Assembly (NCBI GenBank): GCA_023525975.1
Contig: CM042019.1
Location: forward strand, 80,474,344 to 80,538,343
Length of the DNA: 64,000 nucleotides
Source of the DNA: Smallanthus sonchifolius
Taxonomy: Eukaryota > Streptophyta > Magnoliopsida > Asterales > Asteraceae
Direction: 5' to 3'
Shown: positions 33,094 through 44,430 of the stretch, one piece after another
Position numbering within the stretch: position 1 is the first letter of the stretch
How the letters are laid out: every line of letters starts with the position of its first letter
Made by a program: the position numbers and the translations under genes
Notes under the pieces: model-generated
The model's input: the letters and a program-made list of their open reading frames with translations, nothing else
Database searches by the model: none
What the model was told of the DNA's origin: nothing

Positions 33094-34718
33094 CTACTTC
33101 TTCTTAGGCTTTACTTTCTTTGAATCCAGATCCTGTAACCATTTCTTGATCAGTCTAGCTTCAGCTCTTAGAGATAAACAACGAGACATCACTCTCATAT
33201 ACAACTTTGCTTCGTTCTTTATCATCAAGCTCATATCACACTGAATCGTGTTATAGTACAAAATCTTTAGATCTTCATCTGAAAAGCTAAATAAATCCAT
33301 CGGATCAAAGATTCTGACTTCATGAAGTCCCCTTTGTTGAATAACTGCTTCATGTGATGAAGAATCATAGAACCACTTATCAAAATCCTTGATGAATCTC
33401 CTTTTTCTTTCAGGTATATACACAGCTGTCACATTATCAGCTGGATTGACAATGTGTTTGTACTTGATCTTCTCATTTGTTTTGTATTTCTTCTTGATCT
33501 TTCTTCGTATAGGAAATCGAGGTTGAAAAGATGTAAAACTATTTTAATTACATTAATTACTAATAAGTACCTCAAAAGTAGAAGCTCGAGTATTGTTTGA
33601 TTCATTAATCATCTTCAAACGACTCATATCTCTTATATCCCATCTTGGTAGTGTCTGTAACTTATGACATGTATCAAAATATTGAATATCACCAGCAACC
33701 CTCTTGCTCACATACATCTTCTTATCATTATCAAATTACCCAAAATCAATCTAGTCAATGCCTTTCTTGGATTCCTGATTCTTTTTGTAATTCTTTCATT
33801 TTCAAGATTGTTTTGCACTACATTCATATCACCACCTTCACCACCTTCATCATTATCATCTCCTTCATCATCACAATCATGATCCTCTACTTCACTACCT
33901 TAGATATCATTCAATTCATCTTCCACACCGAACTCGGGATCAGGATTCTCTTCAATCATATTTGGAAATAAAGGTGTCACTGTCCCAGTAAAATTGCTTT
34001 TCTTCCTTATGGTGTTCATGCTACTGAAAATTATTTCTATCATTTGATCCAATGGAAGTTCAACCCCATCATTAGGTAGATCAGGCAATAGTGTATTGAT
34101 TATCATTTGTACGAATCTTGGATAAAGCAGAAACTTGTTGTTCTGTCTTGGACCCACAAAATTATTAATCATAGCTTCAAAAATCATTCTTGAGAAATTG
34201 AATCTACGGTGAGTTGTCAGACAAACCAAAGCTCTACTGACCACTTCACCAATTTGATCAAATGCTCCTGTCCTCGATCCAAGGCAATGAATGAATACAT
34301 GTACTAAGTACCTCCATTGTTTCCCTAACAAAGTCTTTGTCACTTGCCTTCTTGGAAAGTCTCCTTCATAGCCCATTTCTCTGATTATTTGCATCACACG
34401 TGTGTAACTTATTCCGTAAGGAAAAATGACATTGTCTCTGAAATTTAGAACCTCTCTGATAATTTGTTCAGAAATCTTGATCTATTTTCCACCAACTGTA
34501 CTTTCTATCCAAATTTCCTTGTTAACATGCTTATATTCAACGTTGTTCCAGAATTCTCGAATTTGATTTTCATATACAGTAAATTGTGTTGATATGGCAG
34601 TTAGAATTCTTGATTTGTTAAGAAACCGAACTATTTCTTCAAATCCTCTTGATTTTCTTGTGCTTGCTGTCAAACACGCACAGATGTTGTGCCTTGAGTC
34701 AAACTTTAACCTGTTCAT
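33094..34718 (-). pseudogene. CopB accessory gene, broken
   Basis: The start ATG at 34718 opens MNRLKFDSRHNICACL. The N-terminal domain shares the CopA/CopC pattern (EEIVRFLNKSRILTA, GKQWRYLVHVFIHCL, LTTHRRFNF, FLLYPRFVQMIINTLLPDLP) across 34718-33990. An acidic stretch follows near 33890-33830 after a stop at 33900. The C-terminal piece 33432-33094 (DKWFYDSSSHEAVI, VRIFDPMDLFSFSDEDLKIL) aligns with the CopA block WYVDFNTGEAKI...VIVCFYDAMNLINF. It looks shorter than CopA and lacks the Gln-rich linker. Stops near 34482 and 33900 and frame changes before 33432 break it. Function unknown. Confidence 0.7.
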
Positions 34719-34720
34719 AG

Positions 34721-35114
34721 CTGTTCAAGACAAGTAACATAAATCAGTCAAAATCCAAAATTTGCCAACTCCAAAGATTTCGATCGAAAACTATTATCCG
34801 AAAACTATTTCGATCGAAAACTCCTTCTCGAAAACTTTTGTTAAACATCATTTTTGAACGAAAACATATTCTTTACAGAAATTTCCAACTCAAAATTTTT
34901 CGGACGAAAACTCACATAAAACCTGATTGAAAACAATTTCGATTGAAAACCTCTTTGGACAGAACAATTGTCTTCGTTTCCATCCGAGAAAGATTTCGAT
35001 AAATTCATACAAGTTTTCGGACGACTCATACAAAATTTTGGACGATTCATAAACATTTAAATTCTAAGGCAATAGATCTATCTAATCCTACTCTAAGAGT
35101 CCAGAAAAGCATAC
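34721..35114 (-). other. Putative 5'-UTR intron of the CopB accessory gene (394 nt)
   Basis: On the minus strand the 5' site is ATCAAG|GTATGC (intron starts at 35114) and the 3' site is TTGAACAG|CT just before the ATG at 34718. It contains many TTTCGATCGAAAAC and TTTTCGGACGAAAAC sites (34775-35045). Position and form match the CopA and CopC introns although the sequence does not. Confidence 0.6.
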
Positions 35115-35256
35115 CTTGATGTCGGAAACTTTAACCAGAAATCACATTCAACTTTGCTCGAAGATTTCGCACGAAAACACGACACTTGGTAAAATAAAAA
35201 ATCAGGCTCGAAAATTCATACGGAGATGGTGAAATGATTTCGATCGAAAAGTAGGG

Positions 35257-35362
35257 ATATATATATATATATATAACTTTTTAGATTTCGGACGAAAAGA
35301 CTTTTCGCATATGACTTTTCGATCGAAAACAATTTCGGACAAAAGATTTCGGACAAAAACTT
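35257..35362 (-). promoter_or_regulatory. Putative internal promoter of the CopB accessory gene
   Basis: An alternating AT run at 35257-35275 offers a TATA box on the minus strand. Directly upstream (35286-35362) are TTTCGGACGAAAAG, TTTTCGATCGAAAAC and related sites. The gap is about 10 bases, as in the CopB LTR. The predicted 5' splice site lies about 145 bases downstream. The AT run could also be only a microsatellite. Confidence 0.45.
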
Positions 35363-36736
35363 TTTACTTGTGAAAATTTGAATTTTATTTTATTTTTTCA
35401 CTTTTTTTTTCTTTATCCAATCCTGATATCATTAAGACCTGTTCCAAAATTTTAATGCTTTCAAATGTAAGAAAAATAACAAACAACAAAGAAAAACAAA
35501 TTATACTTCAAACAAAATATTAAAACAAAAACACACACATAATACTTTTTTGAGAAAAAAACCAGCCTTTTCTCATGTTGATAAACTGAATTGACATAGG
35601 ATCATAAATGCACACTGTCTTAATCACACTTCATATCAAGTCAGGATCTACTCAGTTCAACATTGATTGCCAGTATCTTAATCCACATAAACTCATGCAT
35701 CATGTTTCAGCAAATACTGTGTGACAGTTAAGGTAAGATTAATCAATACATGTGTACCCCACAATCGAGATGGAAAGAACTGAGAATCAACACAAAGTTT
35801 CACAAGATCATGATCCAATCACCAGAATGAAGGTAGCGTTCTTAGCACAGGAAAAATAATCCAAGTGATTTGAATGGAATCATATTGATTAAGAATCATT
35901 TTGATTCATTGTCTTGGTTTCTGAGATAGTACGGAATCATATTGATTCATATGAGTTGTGAAGAGTGTATATGAAGAATCATGAATGATTCGGGTATGCG
36001 GATATCCGTAAGATATTGGATATGTCAATTGAAATCATGAATGATTCAAAGGGAGAAACAGAATGACTTCCTGGTTTCTATCCGAGATTTTCACCAGAAC
36101 CATCAGCTGTATGAAGGTGTTTAACTCTAAATCATATATTTGACGGATATAGTCAATAGAGCAAACAAATTGTGCTAGGAACTCATCAAGATCCTGGTCT
36201 CATGGTATGACTAGATTCACTTTGCCTTCGAATGATGAAAGTACCGATATTTGATGTAGGTAAAACACAAATATTGCAATTTAGTTAATCACACAAATAT
36301 CGCCTAATTTATACATGCAGAGACTACCAACATATCAATAATTGTAACCGATGTCACCACCATCATATCCAATTCATGCGTAAGCTCAATACACAAATAT
36401 ACTATCATTTCCTATTAGCAAGTCAATCACACACATAGTTCATTTTACAGCACAATATGAATTTCAATATCTCTTTTTCTCTTTTGCACACACACATATA
36501 AAACAAACACTTCACATATGATAATTTTCATTTATTTTCTTTTATTCTCCCCCTAAAATTGTGATGCAATTAATTGAATCTAAACAAACATTTAAAAAGC
36601 ACATTTTAGAACAAACACATAATTCAACACAGTTTTAATACTAAAAGAAAAATCTTTTTGAGGAACATATATGGTCTTTCAATCAAAAAGACGGATTTTA
36701 TTAAACGGATTTTTTTTTATTTAATAAAACATTTAC
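35363..36736 (-). other. CopB pol-accessory spacer, non-coding
   Basis: No coding resemblance. It holds several GAATCAT and ATGATTC inverted repeats (35878-36060) and TGTACCCCAC at 35754-35763. Both are motif types shared with CopA and CopC spacers. Confidence 0.65.
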
Positions 36737-38408
36737 TCAAAAAGATATCATCCCCAACATTTGTACCGGAGAGTTAAACCGATCTGTTGAAAATGCTTTT
36801 GTAAAAATGTCGGCTTTTTGCTCTAAGGTATCAACGTGTACCACCTTAATTAAACCATTATCAAAACAATCACGAATAAAATGTAATCTGATGACAATAT
36901 GCTTTGTTTTCGAGTGCTGGATTGGATTTTTCACGATGCCTAGCACCGCCTTATTATCACAGTAAATTGGGGTTTCCAAGAGATTAATTCCAAAGTCCAT
37001 CAGTTGATGATGTATCCAGATAACTTGTGAACAACAGCTCGACGCGGTTGTGTATTATGCCTTAACAGTTGAAGTGGACACATTGGTTTGTTTCTAACAC
37101 TGCCATGAAACAAGTCTCTCCCCCAAAAATTGACAACCTCCTGATGTAGATTTCCTGTCCAAATTACATCCACCATAATCGCTATCAGTATAAGCATAAA
37201 AATTAAATTCAGAATCAGAAAGATACCATAAACCGAGATTAACTCGACCCTTAAGATACCGAAAAATTCTTTTAACAGCCGGTTCATGGGACTCTTTTGG
37301 AGCTGCCTGATATCTAGCACACGAGCAAAATGCGAACATAATATCAGGTCTACTTGTAGTCAGTTACATCAAGGAGCCAATCATTGAACGATATGCTTTT
37401 TGATTAACTGCAACTCCAAATAAATCCACAGTGAGAGGTTCATGGGGAGCAATGGGAGTGGATGTTGTTCATGTTGAATTTTGTTAAAATATCATTAACA
37501 TGCTTCGCCTAATGAATAAGAATTCCAGCATCAGATTGTTCCACCTGCAATCCCAAAAAGAACTGCATTTGACCCATTAAACTCACTTCGAATTTTAGTT
37601 TCATAACATCTTCAAAATCTTTATAAAGAGATTCGTTTGTAGAACCATAGATGATGTCATCAACATAGATTTGGACAATCAGCAAATCAGAATCAACATT
37701 CTTTAGAAACAAAGTTTTGTCAATTGTACCACGAACAAAGCCATTAGATGTGAGATGTGTCGACAAGGTCTCATACCAAGCACGAGGTGCTTGATGTCAC
37801 CCATACAATGCTTTATCGAGCTTGTACATCTGGAATGGATGATCAGGATCTTCAAAACCAGGTGGTTGATTAACATAAACTTCTTCTTTTACAACCCCAT
37901 AAAGAAATGCAGTTTTCACATCCATTTGATAAACCTTAAACTTCATAAAAGAAGCATAGGCCAGAAATATACGAATAGCTTCAATTCGGGCAACAGGAGC
38001 AAAAACATCCTCATAATCCAACCCTTCTTCTTGATAGAATCCTTGTACAACGAGTCGAGCTTTGTTCCAAACAACAATGCCACGATCATCTTTTTTGTTA
38101 CGAAAAACCCACTTTGTACCGATCGGGTACTTGCCTTCAGGAAGATCAACAAGCTGCCACACATTCAGCTTCTTAAATTGATGTAACTCTTCTTACATCG
38201 CTTCAATCCAATTTGAATCTTGAAGTGCAATTGTTACATTCTTTGGTTCTTCTTGTGACAAGAAGCACGAATATAAACATACATTAATGTTTCTAGATTG
38301 GCTTCTTGTTTTCACACCTTCTTCAATAGACCCAATAATATTCTCAACAGGATGAGATGAATGAATTTTGTGAATTGAAATTTCTTCAATCTGAAATGAT
38401 TCTGGCAT
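36737..38408 (-). pseudogene. pol: CopB reverse transcriptase and RNase H
   Basis: Minus-strand blocks: the region before RT (38408-38193, PKNVTIALQDSNWIEAM); RT fingers and palm (38162-37797, GTKWVFRNKKDDRG, YQMDVKTAFLYG); palm with intact YVDD at 37667-37656 (37766-37509); RNase H (37339-37094, YTDSDYGGCNLDRKSTSGG); and the C-terminal end (37000-36737, CDNKAVLGIVKNPIQHSKTKH). Stops and frame changes separate all of them. The catalytic motif is preserved. Confidence 0.87.
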
Positions 38409-38841
38409 ACTAGTGTCATTTAGCTCTGGTGATTGGTCACTTGAAACACTTGAAGAGTTTGATTGACAATCATTCTCATCTTAAACATTGGAAACTTCTA
38501 GCTGATCTTCAGAAACAAATGGTTCATCATTAGTAACAGGAACCTGTACTTCAGTTTCATTATTTGTAGTTGAAATTGCAAGTTGCTCTTCTTGTGTTCG
38601 TGTAGATTTAGTAACATGCTCAGAGTTTTCACTTTGAATCATTACTTTTTGTGGACCAACCAAGAAATTGTTAACAGTTTGATCAATCCTTGTTACTGAC
38701 TCATCAACTGTATTTGAAGAACTTGCACCATCAGAATCAGATAAAGATTGTTGATCAAAAGTTTTTGAAAACTATACCCGCATCAAAGAACCATTCTAGC
38801 CCATTTTGCTCAGGAAAAATAGATGACACTTGCCACTCCAC

Positions 38842-40134
38842 CTAATACGACTCCTGAACAATCTTTGTTCTTTTATTATAAACTCTGAAAGCCTTTTGAT
38901 AAGAAGAGTATCCCAAGAAATAACATTTATCTCCAACTGCAGCAAACTTTGGCAAAGAATATTGTGTATTTAGATGTGTGCACGAACATTCAAATGCTCT
39001 GAAAAACTTGATATACGGCTTTCTTTTGAAAAACAACTAATAAGAAGTCTTTGTATGTTGCTTCACCATGAGAAATCTGTTCAACACATAACACGCCGTG
39101 TTTACAGCTTCAGCCCAGAAAATAATGGGCAATTTTGAATCCACAAGCATTGTACGAGCAGCTTTAATTAAAGTTCTGTTCTTTCTTTCAGCCACCCCAT
39201 TTTGTTACGGAGTCCTTGCTGCACTAAATTGATGAGTTATGCCTTTTTCTACGCAAAACAAATTTATCAGTTTATTCTTAAACTCTGTTCCATTATCACT
39301 GCGAATAATTGGCACTTTTCTATCACAGTTGTTTTCAATACGCTTTATAAATTCGATGATTGTTTCAGGTGTTTCATCCTTTGTTGCAAGGAAAAACACC
39401 CACGAAAATCTTGAAAAATCATCTGTGATAACAAGACAGTAAGATTTCTTCACAATACTCTTTACTCGAACTGGACCAAATAAATCCATATGAATAAGAA
39501 ATAAAGGTCGAGTAAATGTTGTCACAATCTTCTTTGGATGAGACTTCTTGTGTTGTTTTCCCTTTGCACATGACATGCAACTTTCTTGAATAATGAATTC
39601 CTTTCTGTGTAATCCACGCACTAAGTCTTTATGAACTAAGTTGTTCATATTTTTTAAATTTACGTGTCCCATTCGACGATGCCACAGATAAGAATCCGAG
39701 CCAGTGGCCTTTGATAACAAACAAGAAATGCTCACTGGTGTAGAATGGTCGTTCATATCCACCACGTAAGTGTTGAACTTTCTTTGAGCTCTCATCAATA
39801 TCATTTCTTCACGGATAACCAGTCTTGGCTTAAAGAATAGGCACTCCTTTGTTATAAAATGGACCGGTATATCTTTATCGCATACTTGCAAAAAACTTAA
39901 TCGATTAAACTCCAACTGTGATACATAATTGACTTTCTCAAGAGTTATTAAGTCATTTGACACTATTCCTTGACCAGTTATCTTACCACCTTTTTTATCT
40001 CCAGTAAAAGCAACAAAACCACCTTCAAAGGATCGAAAATCATTCAATATCTCTCTTTTTCCAGTCATATGCCTTGAGCAACCGCTATCAACATGCCAAG
40101 AATTATTAATAGTCCTCCCGGTTTTACTCTGCAC
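38842..40134 (-). pseudogene. pol: CopB protease-integrase
   Basis: Protease motif WHVDSGCSRHMTG near 40095-40060. Integrase zinc domain LWHRRMGHVN to CMSCAKGKQHKKSH (about 39690-39545). The core has MDLFGP, IRSDNGTEFKN and, after a CAA-to-TAA type stop at about 39205, QNGVAERKNR. The C-terminal part is at 39036-38842 (FRAFECSCTHL, CYFLGYSSYQKAFRVYNKRTK). The region 38841-38409 is a Ser/Glu-rich linker with stops before RT. Confidence 0.86.
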
Positions 40135-40147
40135 CTTTCAAGACAAC

Positions 40148-43100
40148 TTAATGAGAAACAGTTACCCAGATCATCTTTGACCCGGGCTGACTTTGACTTT
40201 TTACAGCCTTAGTCACAACGACTTGTTCCTTTAAATTCTCAACATTCTTTGTTCCGAATATATGTGATGTTTGTTCAATTTTAACTTTCCAAAAACAACC
40301 CACATTTTCCCCATATTTCTTATTGAATTTTTCTTTAGCAAAATAGCTTGGTTTGGCTGATTTTTTCCACATATATTGGACTGTTTTTGACCTTTTTGTC
40401 CACAAAATTAGGTAGCACATAATCATGACAAGCATTTGAATAAAGTTCACTATGATCTCTAGAAAGCAAGTAATCGCGACTGTAACTATGATTCACTCCG
40501 GACTCAACCACACTGTCTTTCACAAATGCTTTCTTAAACCACTTGTTGATATTGCTTTTTGTTCTCTTATTTTACCCTTTGACCTTTGACTCACTTGACT
40601 TGTGTTTTCAATTTCTAGCAAAATGTCCAACTTGACAACAAGTGAAACAATTTTGACTTTTAAACTTTGACTTTGTCTTTGTCTTTGACTTTGAACATTC
40701 GCCTACTTCAAACATGGATTTTCCTTTCTCACACTCTATTGAACTTTGAATTATTACTGATTTCCCTTTACTTTGAACGGGCTTATCTTTGACATCAATT
40801 GACTGGTCTTTAACATCATTTGATTTGACTTTGACATTCATTTGATTTAACCTTCCACTAACGTTTTGACTCTTTGTTGGTGTACTGATTTTAATTTGTA
40901 CAGACTTCACATCTCTCCTTCACTTATCAGGATGTGATTTTCAGGAACTATGAATTCATTTTTCTTTGGCCTCTCATGAGAAAGATCATAATCTTGTATT
41001 AATTGATTTCCAAATTCATCCAACACGACATCTTTGGCTAGACATGACATTTTGTGAATTGGAATATACTCCCTCGCTGTATGCACCACTTTATCGAAGA
41101 AAGTAGAATCAAAAGAAACCTGAGACATACAATCAGAAACATCACACACAGAGTTAGTAGAACAAGCAGAAACATATGAACTATCAGAATCTTAAAAATT
41201 GTTTACATCAAAACCATTGTTAGCATGTGACTTAACAAACTTGTTTGCAATACATGTATCAACCACAAATTGTCTACAATCCCTTATTGTTTCTCTCACA
41301 CAAACTTTATCGAATTCATTAAAACGCCTCACATCATAAACTGAAACCTTCTCATCTACATGACCTGTGTTATTTGCTGCACTAACATATAAGTCATGAA
41401 AATTAGAGTTATCATTTCTAAGTAAATCATTTGAAACATGAGGTTCATGAAACGGTTTGAAATGATCAGGATGAGGTACCGCTTTGTAACCAACACCATC
41501 TTTAATAAAACAACTTCTTTGCTTATCAACACAGTTTTCTAAAAATTTTCTTTACATACCCCATTTAGAAATCAAAACCCTTTCTTTGATAAGATCGGAT
41601 TAGGTAGCAATGAGTTTGTCTGTTAGATCCTTGATGGTGTAGGTGACCTCATTCTGTTTTAATTCCTTATTTACCCTTTTCAATTTATCATTTTCAGCAA
41701 TCAAGAATTTGTTTGCCGCATGATAATTTTGCATTTTCTCAATACAGTCAGAAGAACATATGAATGAATCATCATCAGAACTTACATCACTGTCAGATGA
41801 CTTTTCCTCAGAGGTAGAAGCTTCTGCTTTGCCTTTATCACCAGATTTCAAAGCACAATCACTTGGTTCTTCCTTTTCAGATACTCCAATTTCTGCCATC
41901 AAGGCTTCATCGAAATCTTCTTGAGCATCTCCAATCTCAGACTCCTATTCACAATTGCTGAGCTGTTTCGACATCAAGGCTGTTGGAGCTTTCTTTGACT
42001 TTTCATCCTCATCGATCAATTCGATTAGCTTCACTCCATTACCATCAGCTTTCTTCTTTTTCTCCTTTTGACACTCTCTAGCAAAGTGTCCAAGTTGCTG
42101 ACAGTTATAACATCTCAGCTTTGCCTTGTCAAAACCGACTTTCTTTCCGAACTGCAGCTTATCCTTTCCAACCTTCTGAAGATACTACTTAGCCCTTACT
42201 GCAATCATAGCCATTTGCCATTGTAGATCCATATATTCCAAATCATCAGGATTAATCTGCACTAGATCTTCAGCATCCAGAACAGTTGGTTGTAACTTTC
42301 CAGTAACAAATGCATCATAGCTACTCATAAATGCCCTAAATAATGCAATCTGATCCTCAGGAATCTGACTAGTTGCTTTTCCCTTTTTTCCAGAAGAAAG
42401 CTCACAACACCCCTTACCCTTTTCAGACTTAGAACCACTACTTCCATCACATGTTCCAGAAAATAGAGTTGCATTAGCTGAACCCGAACCATTTGGCTTG
42501 TCTGGATTATTCAACTCTCGTTTCATTGCATCCAGCTCATATGACTCAAGCAAGCAGATAATATCATCAAGTGACTTGTTCTTCAAATCTGGAGTAGTAT
42601 TTTTTATCAACATATATGGTATGCTCCAGCAGTCTGGTAATGAATCCAGCTGCTTCTTTCCCAAATCGTACTCCTCAAACTTGACACCCATCTTCCTTAG
42701 TCTGTTAATCATAGTAGGAAACCTTGTGACCTGTTCACTCAGGGTTTCATTCTTTTTGTAACTAAACATATTATACTACTTCAACAGAAGATCAGTTCGG
42801 CTCTCCAGTATTGCTGCATTTCCTTCAAACCTTAGACATAGCGCATTCGATAACCCCTGAGCTGTCTCATGTTGCTCAAAATTGAGATACAATTCAGTCG
42901 GAAGAGCCAAGATGATTGATCCCAAAGCTCTTTTATCTCTTTCAATCAGCTTCTTTTCTTCCTCAGAATACAAATCAGGATCTGTAATAGGAACTAACCA
43001 ATCAGCATTCGTAGTTTTCGGTATATGAGGACCTTTTGCAATTGACTCCCATAGAGTGTGCTCAGTAAACTTGAAATATTCTTTCATCATAATTTTCGAG

Positions 43101-43201
43101 TTTGAGAACTCAGAGATTGACTTCAACATCGGTGGTGACTTTTGCACAACTCTCTCAGTATCATAAACCTGACCGGCCAATGAACAAGTACAACGTATCA
43201 A
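40148..43201 (-). pseudogene. gag: CopB gag with two distant zinc knuckles, broken
   Basis: The capsid part spans 43201-42185 (LTEHTLWESIAK-like region, IILALPTELYLNFEQ, SLDDIICLLESYE), with a stop near 42774. The upstream start is uncertain. The first CCHC knuckle CYNCQQLGHFAREC is near 42113-42072. The Asp/Ser-rich and coiled region is at 41902-41600. Further pieces are at 41149-40907, 40910-40608 (basic Lys-rich, ending at the second knuckle CFTCCQVGHFARN) and 40450-40148, ending WVTVSH then TAA. The layout equals the CopA Gag: two knuckles far apart with a coiled segment between. Numerous stops. Confidence 0.78.
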
Positions 43202-43466
43202 AATCTGAAATTTTCACAACTCTTGAGATTTTGAACGAAATCTATTTGGAACAGACTTTTCGATCGAAAACTTTGATATTTCGGACAACAGATTTCTGAT
43301 GAAAAGATTTCGGACAAGATCAACTTTTTGAATGAGATTTCGAGCGAAAACAGATTTCGGCTCCTTCAAGTGAGATTTCAGACACTTCAAACTCAGCACC
43401 TTCAAACCGCACCTGCAACTTATCCGACTATGAAATCAACCTCCAAACTAAATCCCATTAGTCATC
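43202..43466 (-). other. CopB gag leader with TTTCGATCGAAAAC-type sites
   Basis: Non-coding leader before gag with several TCGATCGAAAAC, TTTCGGAC and TTTCGAGCGAAAAC sites (43240-43380), as in the LTR and accessory region. It ends abruptly at 43466 where the CopC LTR begins. The candidate CopC target duplication on this side is TCATC (43462-43466). Confidence 0.7.
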
Positions 43467-43474
43467 TGTAGGTC

Positions 43475-43479
43475 CACAT
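43475..43479. repeat. Target-site duplication of Gyp3 (CACAT)
   Basis: CACAT precedes the Gyp3 5' LTR and recurs at 56321-56325 directly after its 3' LTR. Joining the flanks recreates a CopC LTR sequence alignable to the CopA LTR end, which confirms the insertion. Confidence 0.95.
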
Positions 43480-43719
43480 TGTAACATTTCTAATTTTTAG
43501 TATCGGTATTTCAATTCAATGTAATACATTTCAAACTCAATTCGAGTGCACTGTTTTATTCCTTTTCGTACCATCAATTTAATACTATATTTCAATGCAA
43601 ATCCGCAAATTTACTCGGTTTTATCCTATTAAACAATACATAAGTATCTAATTATACAAATATGGTAAAAGACTAAAGTTACAAGGTCTGAAGTTGAAAA
43701 GTAGCAAGAAACCCTAATA

Positions 43720-43850
43720 GGCACGGTCATGCCTCGTTCTAGCACGGTCGCGCCGAGTGCTTTGGCACGGTCGCGCGACCTGCTTTGGAACGATCGCGCC
43801 TGGTGCCTTAGCACGGTCGCGCCTCGTTTGGGCACGGTCGTGCCTAGTAC
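43720..43850. repeat. First CACGGTCGCGCC array in the Gyp3 5' LTR
   Basis: About six copies of a GC-rich 12-mer around GCACGGTCGCGCC or GCACGGTCGTGCC occur at roughly 20-25-base intervals in an otherwise AT-rich LTR. The 3' LTR counterpart (54052-54155) has about one unit fewer. Solo1 has an equivalent at 44670-44820. Confidence 0.8.
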
Positions 43851-44430
43851 CAGTTGAAACGTAAATACAGTTTTAATCACCCGATCGTTGAGTTCCGTAA
43901 CAGATTTACACTTCATTACCATTAACGAAAGCAATGACATTTCCAATTACAACAAACGTCTCAGATTAATTCAATTAATCTCCAAAATTCTCACAAGCAT
44001 TTCAAAGAAAACACAAAACCTCCTTGCGATCCGAATTCTCTCAATCAAGCAGCAGAGTCACGCTACTCGATTCTCCCTAAAGCTCCTAGACTCTCTAGTT
44101 TAGCCGGAATCGCAGCAGAAGACGCCGGAAGCCACCCTCGTCATCGCCGGAACTCATTTCTATCGAACGCTATCCATCCGTCGTCCTTCCGGGTAATTGA
44201 AATCTTGTTCTCAATATATTTAGTCGCTATATCAAAAGCCCCATATCAATTTGGGCTTACAATTTAGAAATCACCCTGAACCCGAAACCATATTTTATAA
44301 AAAATGGTTTAACCGATTTTGACCCAGAACATGTTGTTAATACAATTAAAACACCCTAACATACTCGTAACATCACTATTAATAAAAGCCCTATGATTTC
44401 AAACACTAACAATGTAAGAATCAGTTAATT

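Larger units (their letters stand above)
32620..43466 (-). mobile_element. CopB: Ty1/copia retrotransposon with accessory gene, second family
   Basis: A minus-strand copia element with 3' LTR 32620-33045, accessory gene, 1.4-kb spacer, RNase H, RT, integrase, protease, gag and leader. It inserted into the Gyp2 5' LTR (junction at 32619/32620). Its leader is interrupted at 43467 by the CopC LTR, so its primer site and 5' LTR are not in the window. Its gag, pol and LTR are clearly diverged from CopA, yet the gene order, including the accessory gene, is the same. Many stops make it non-functional. Confidence 0.87.

Noticed and set aside
35257..35275. The alternating AT run as a plain microsatellite only
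   Set aside because: It may be one, but its place directly beside the palindrome cluster and before a splice donor is the same as the LTR promoter layout, so it is reported as a tentative promoter.
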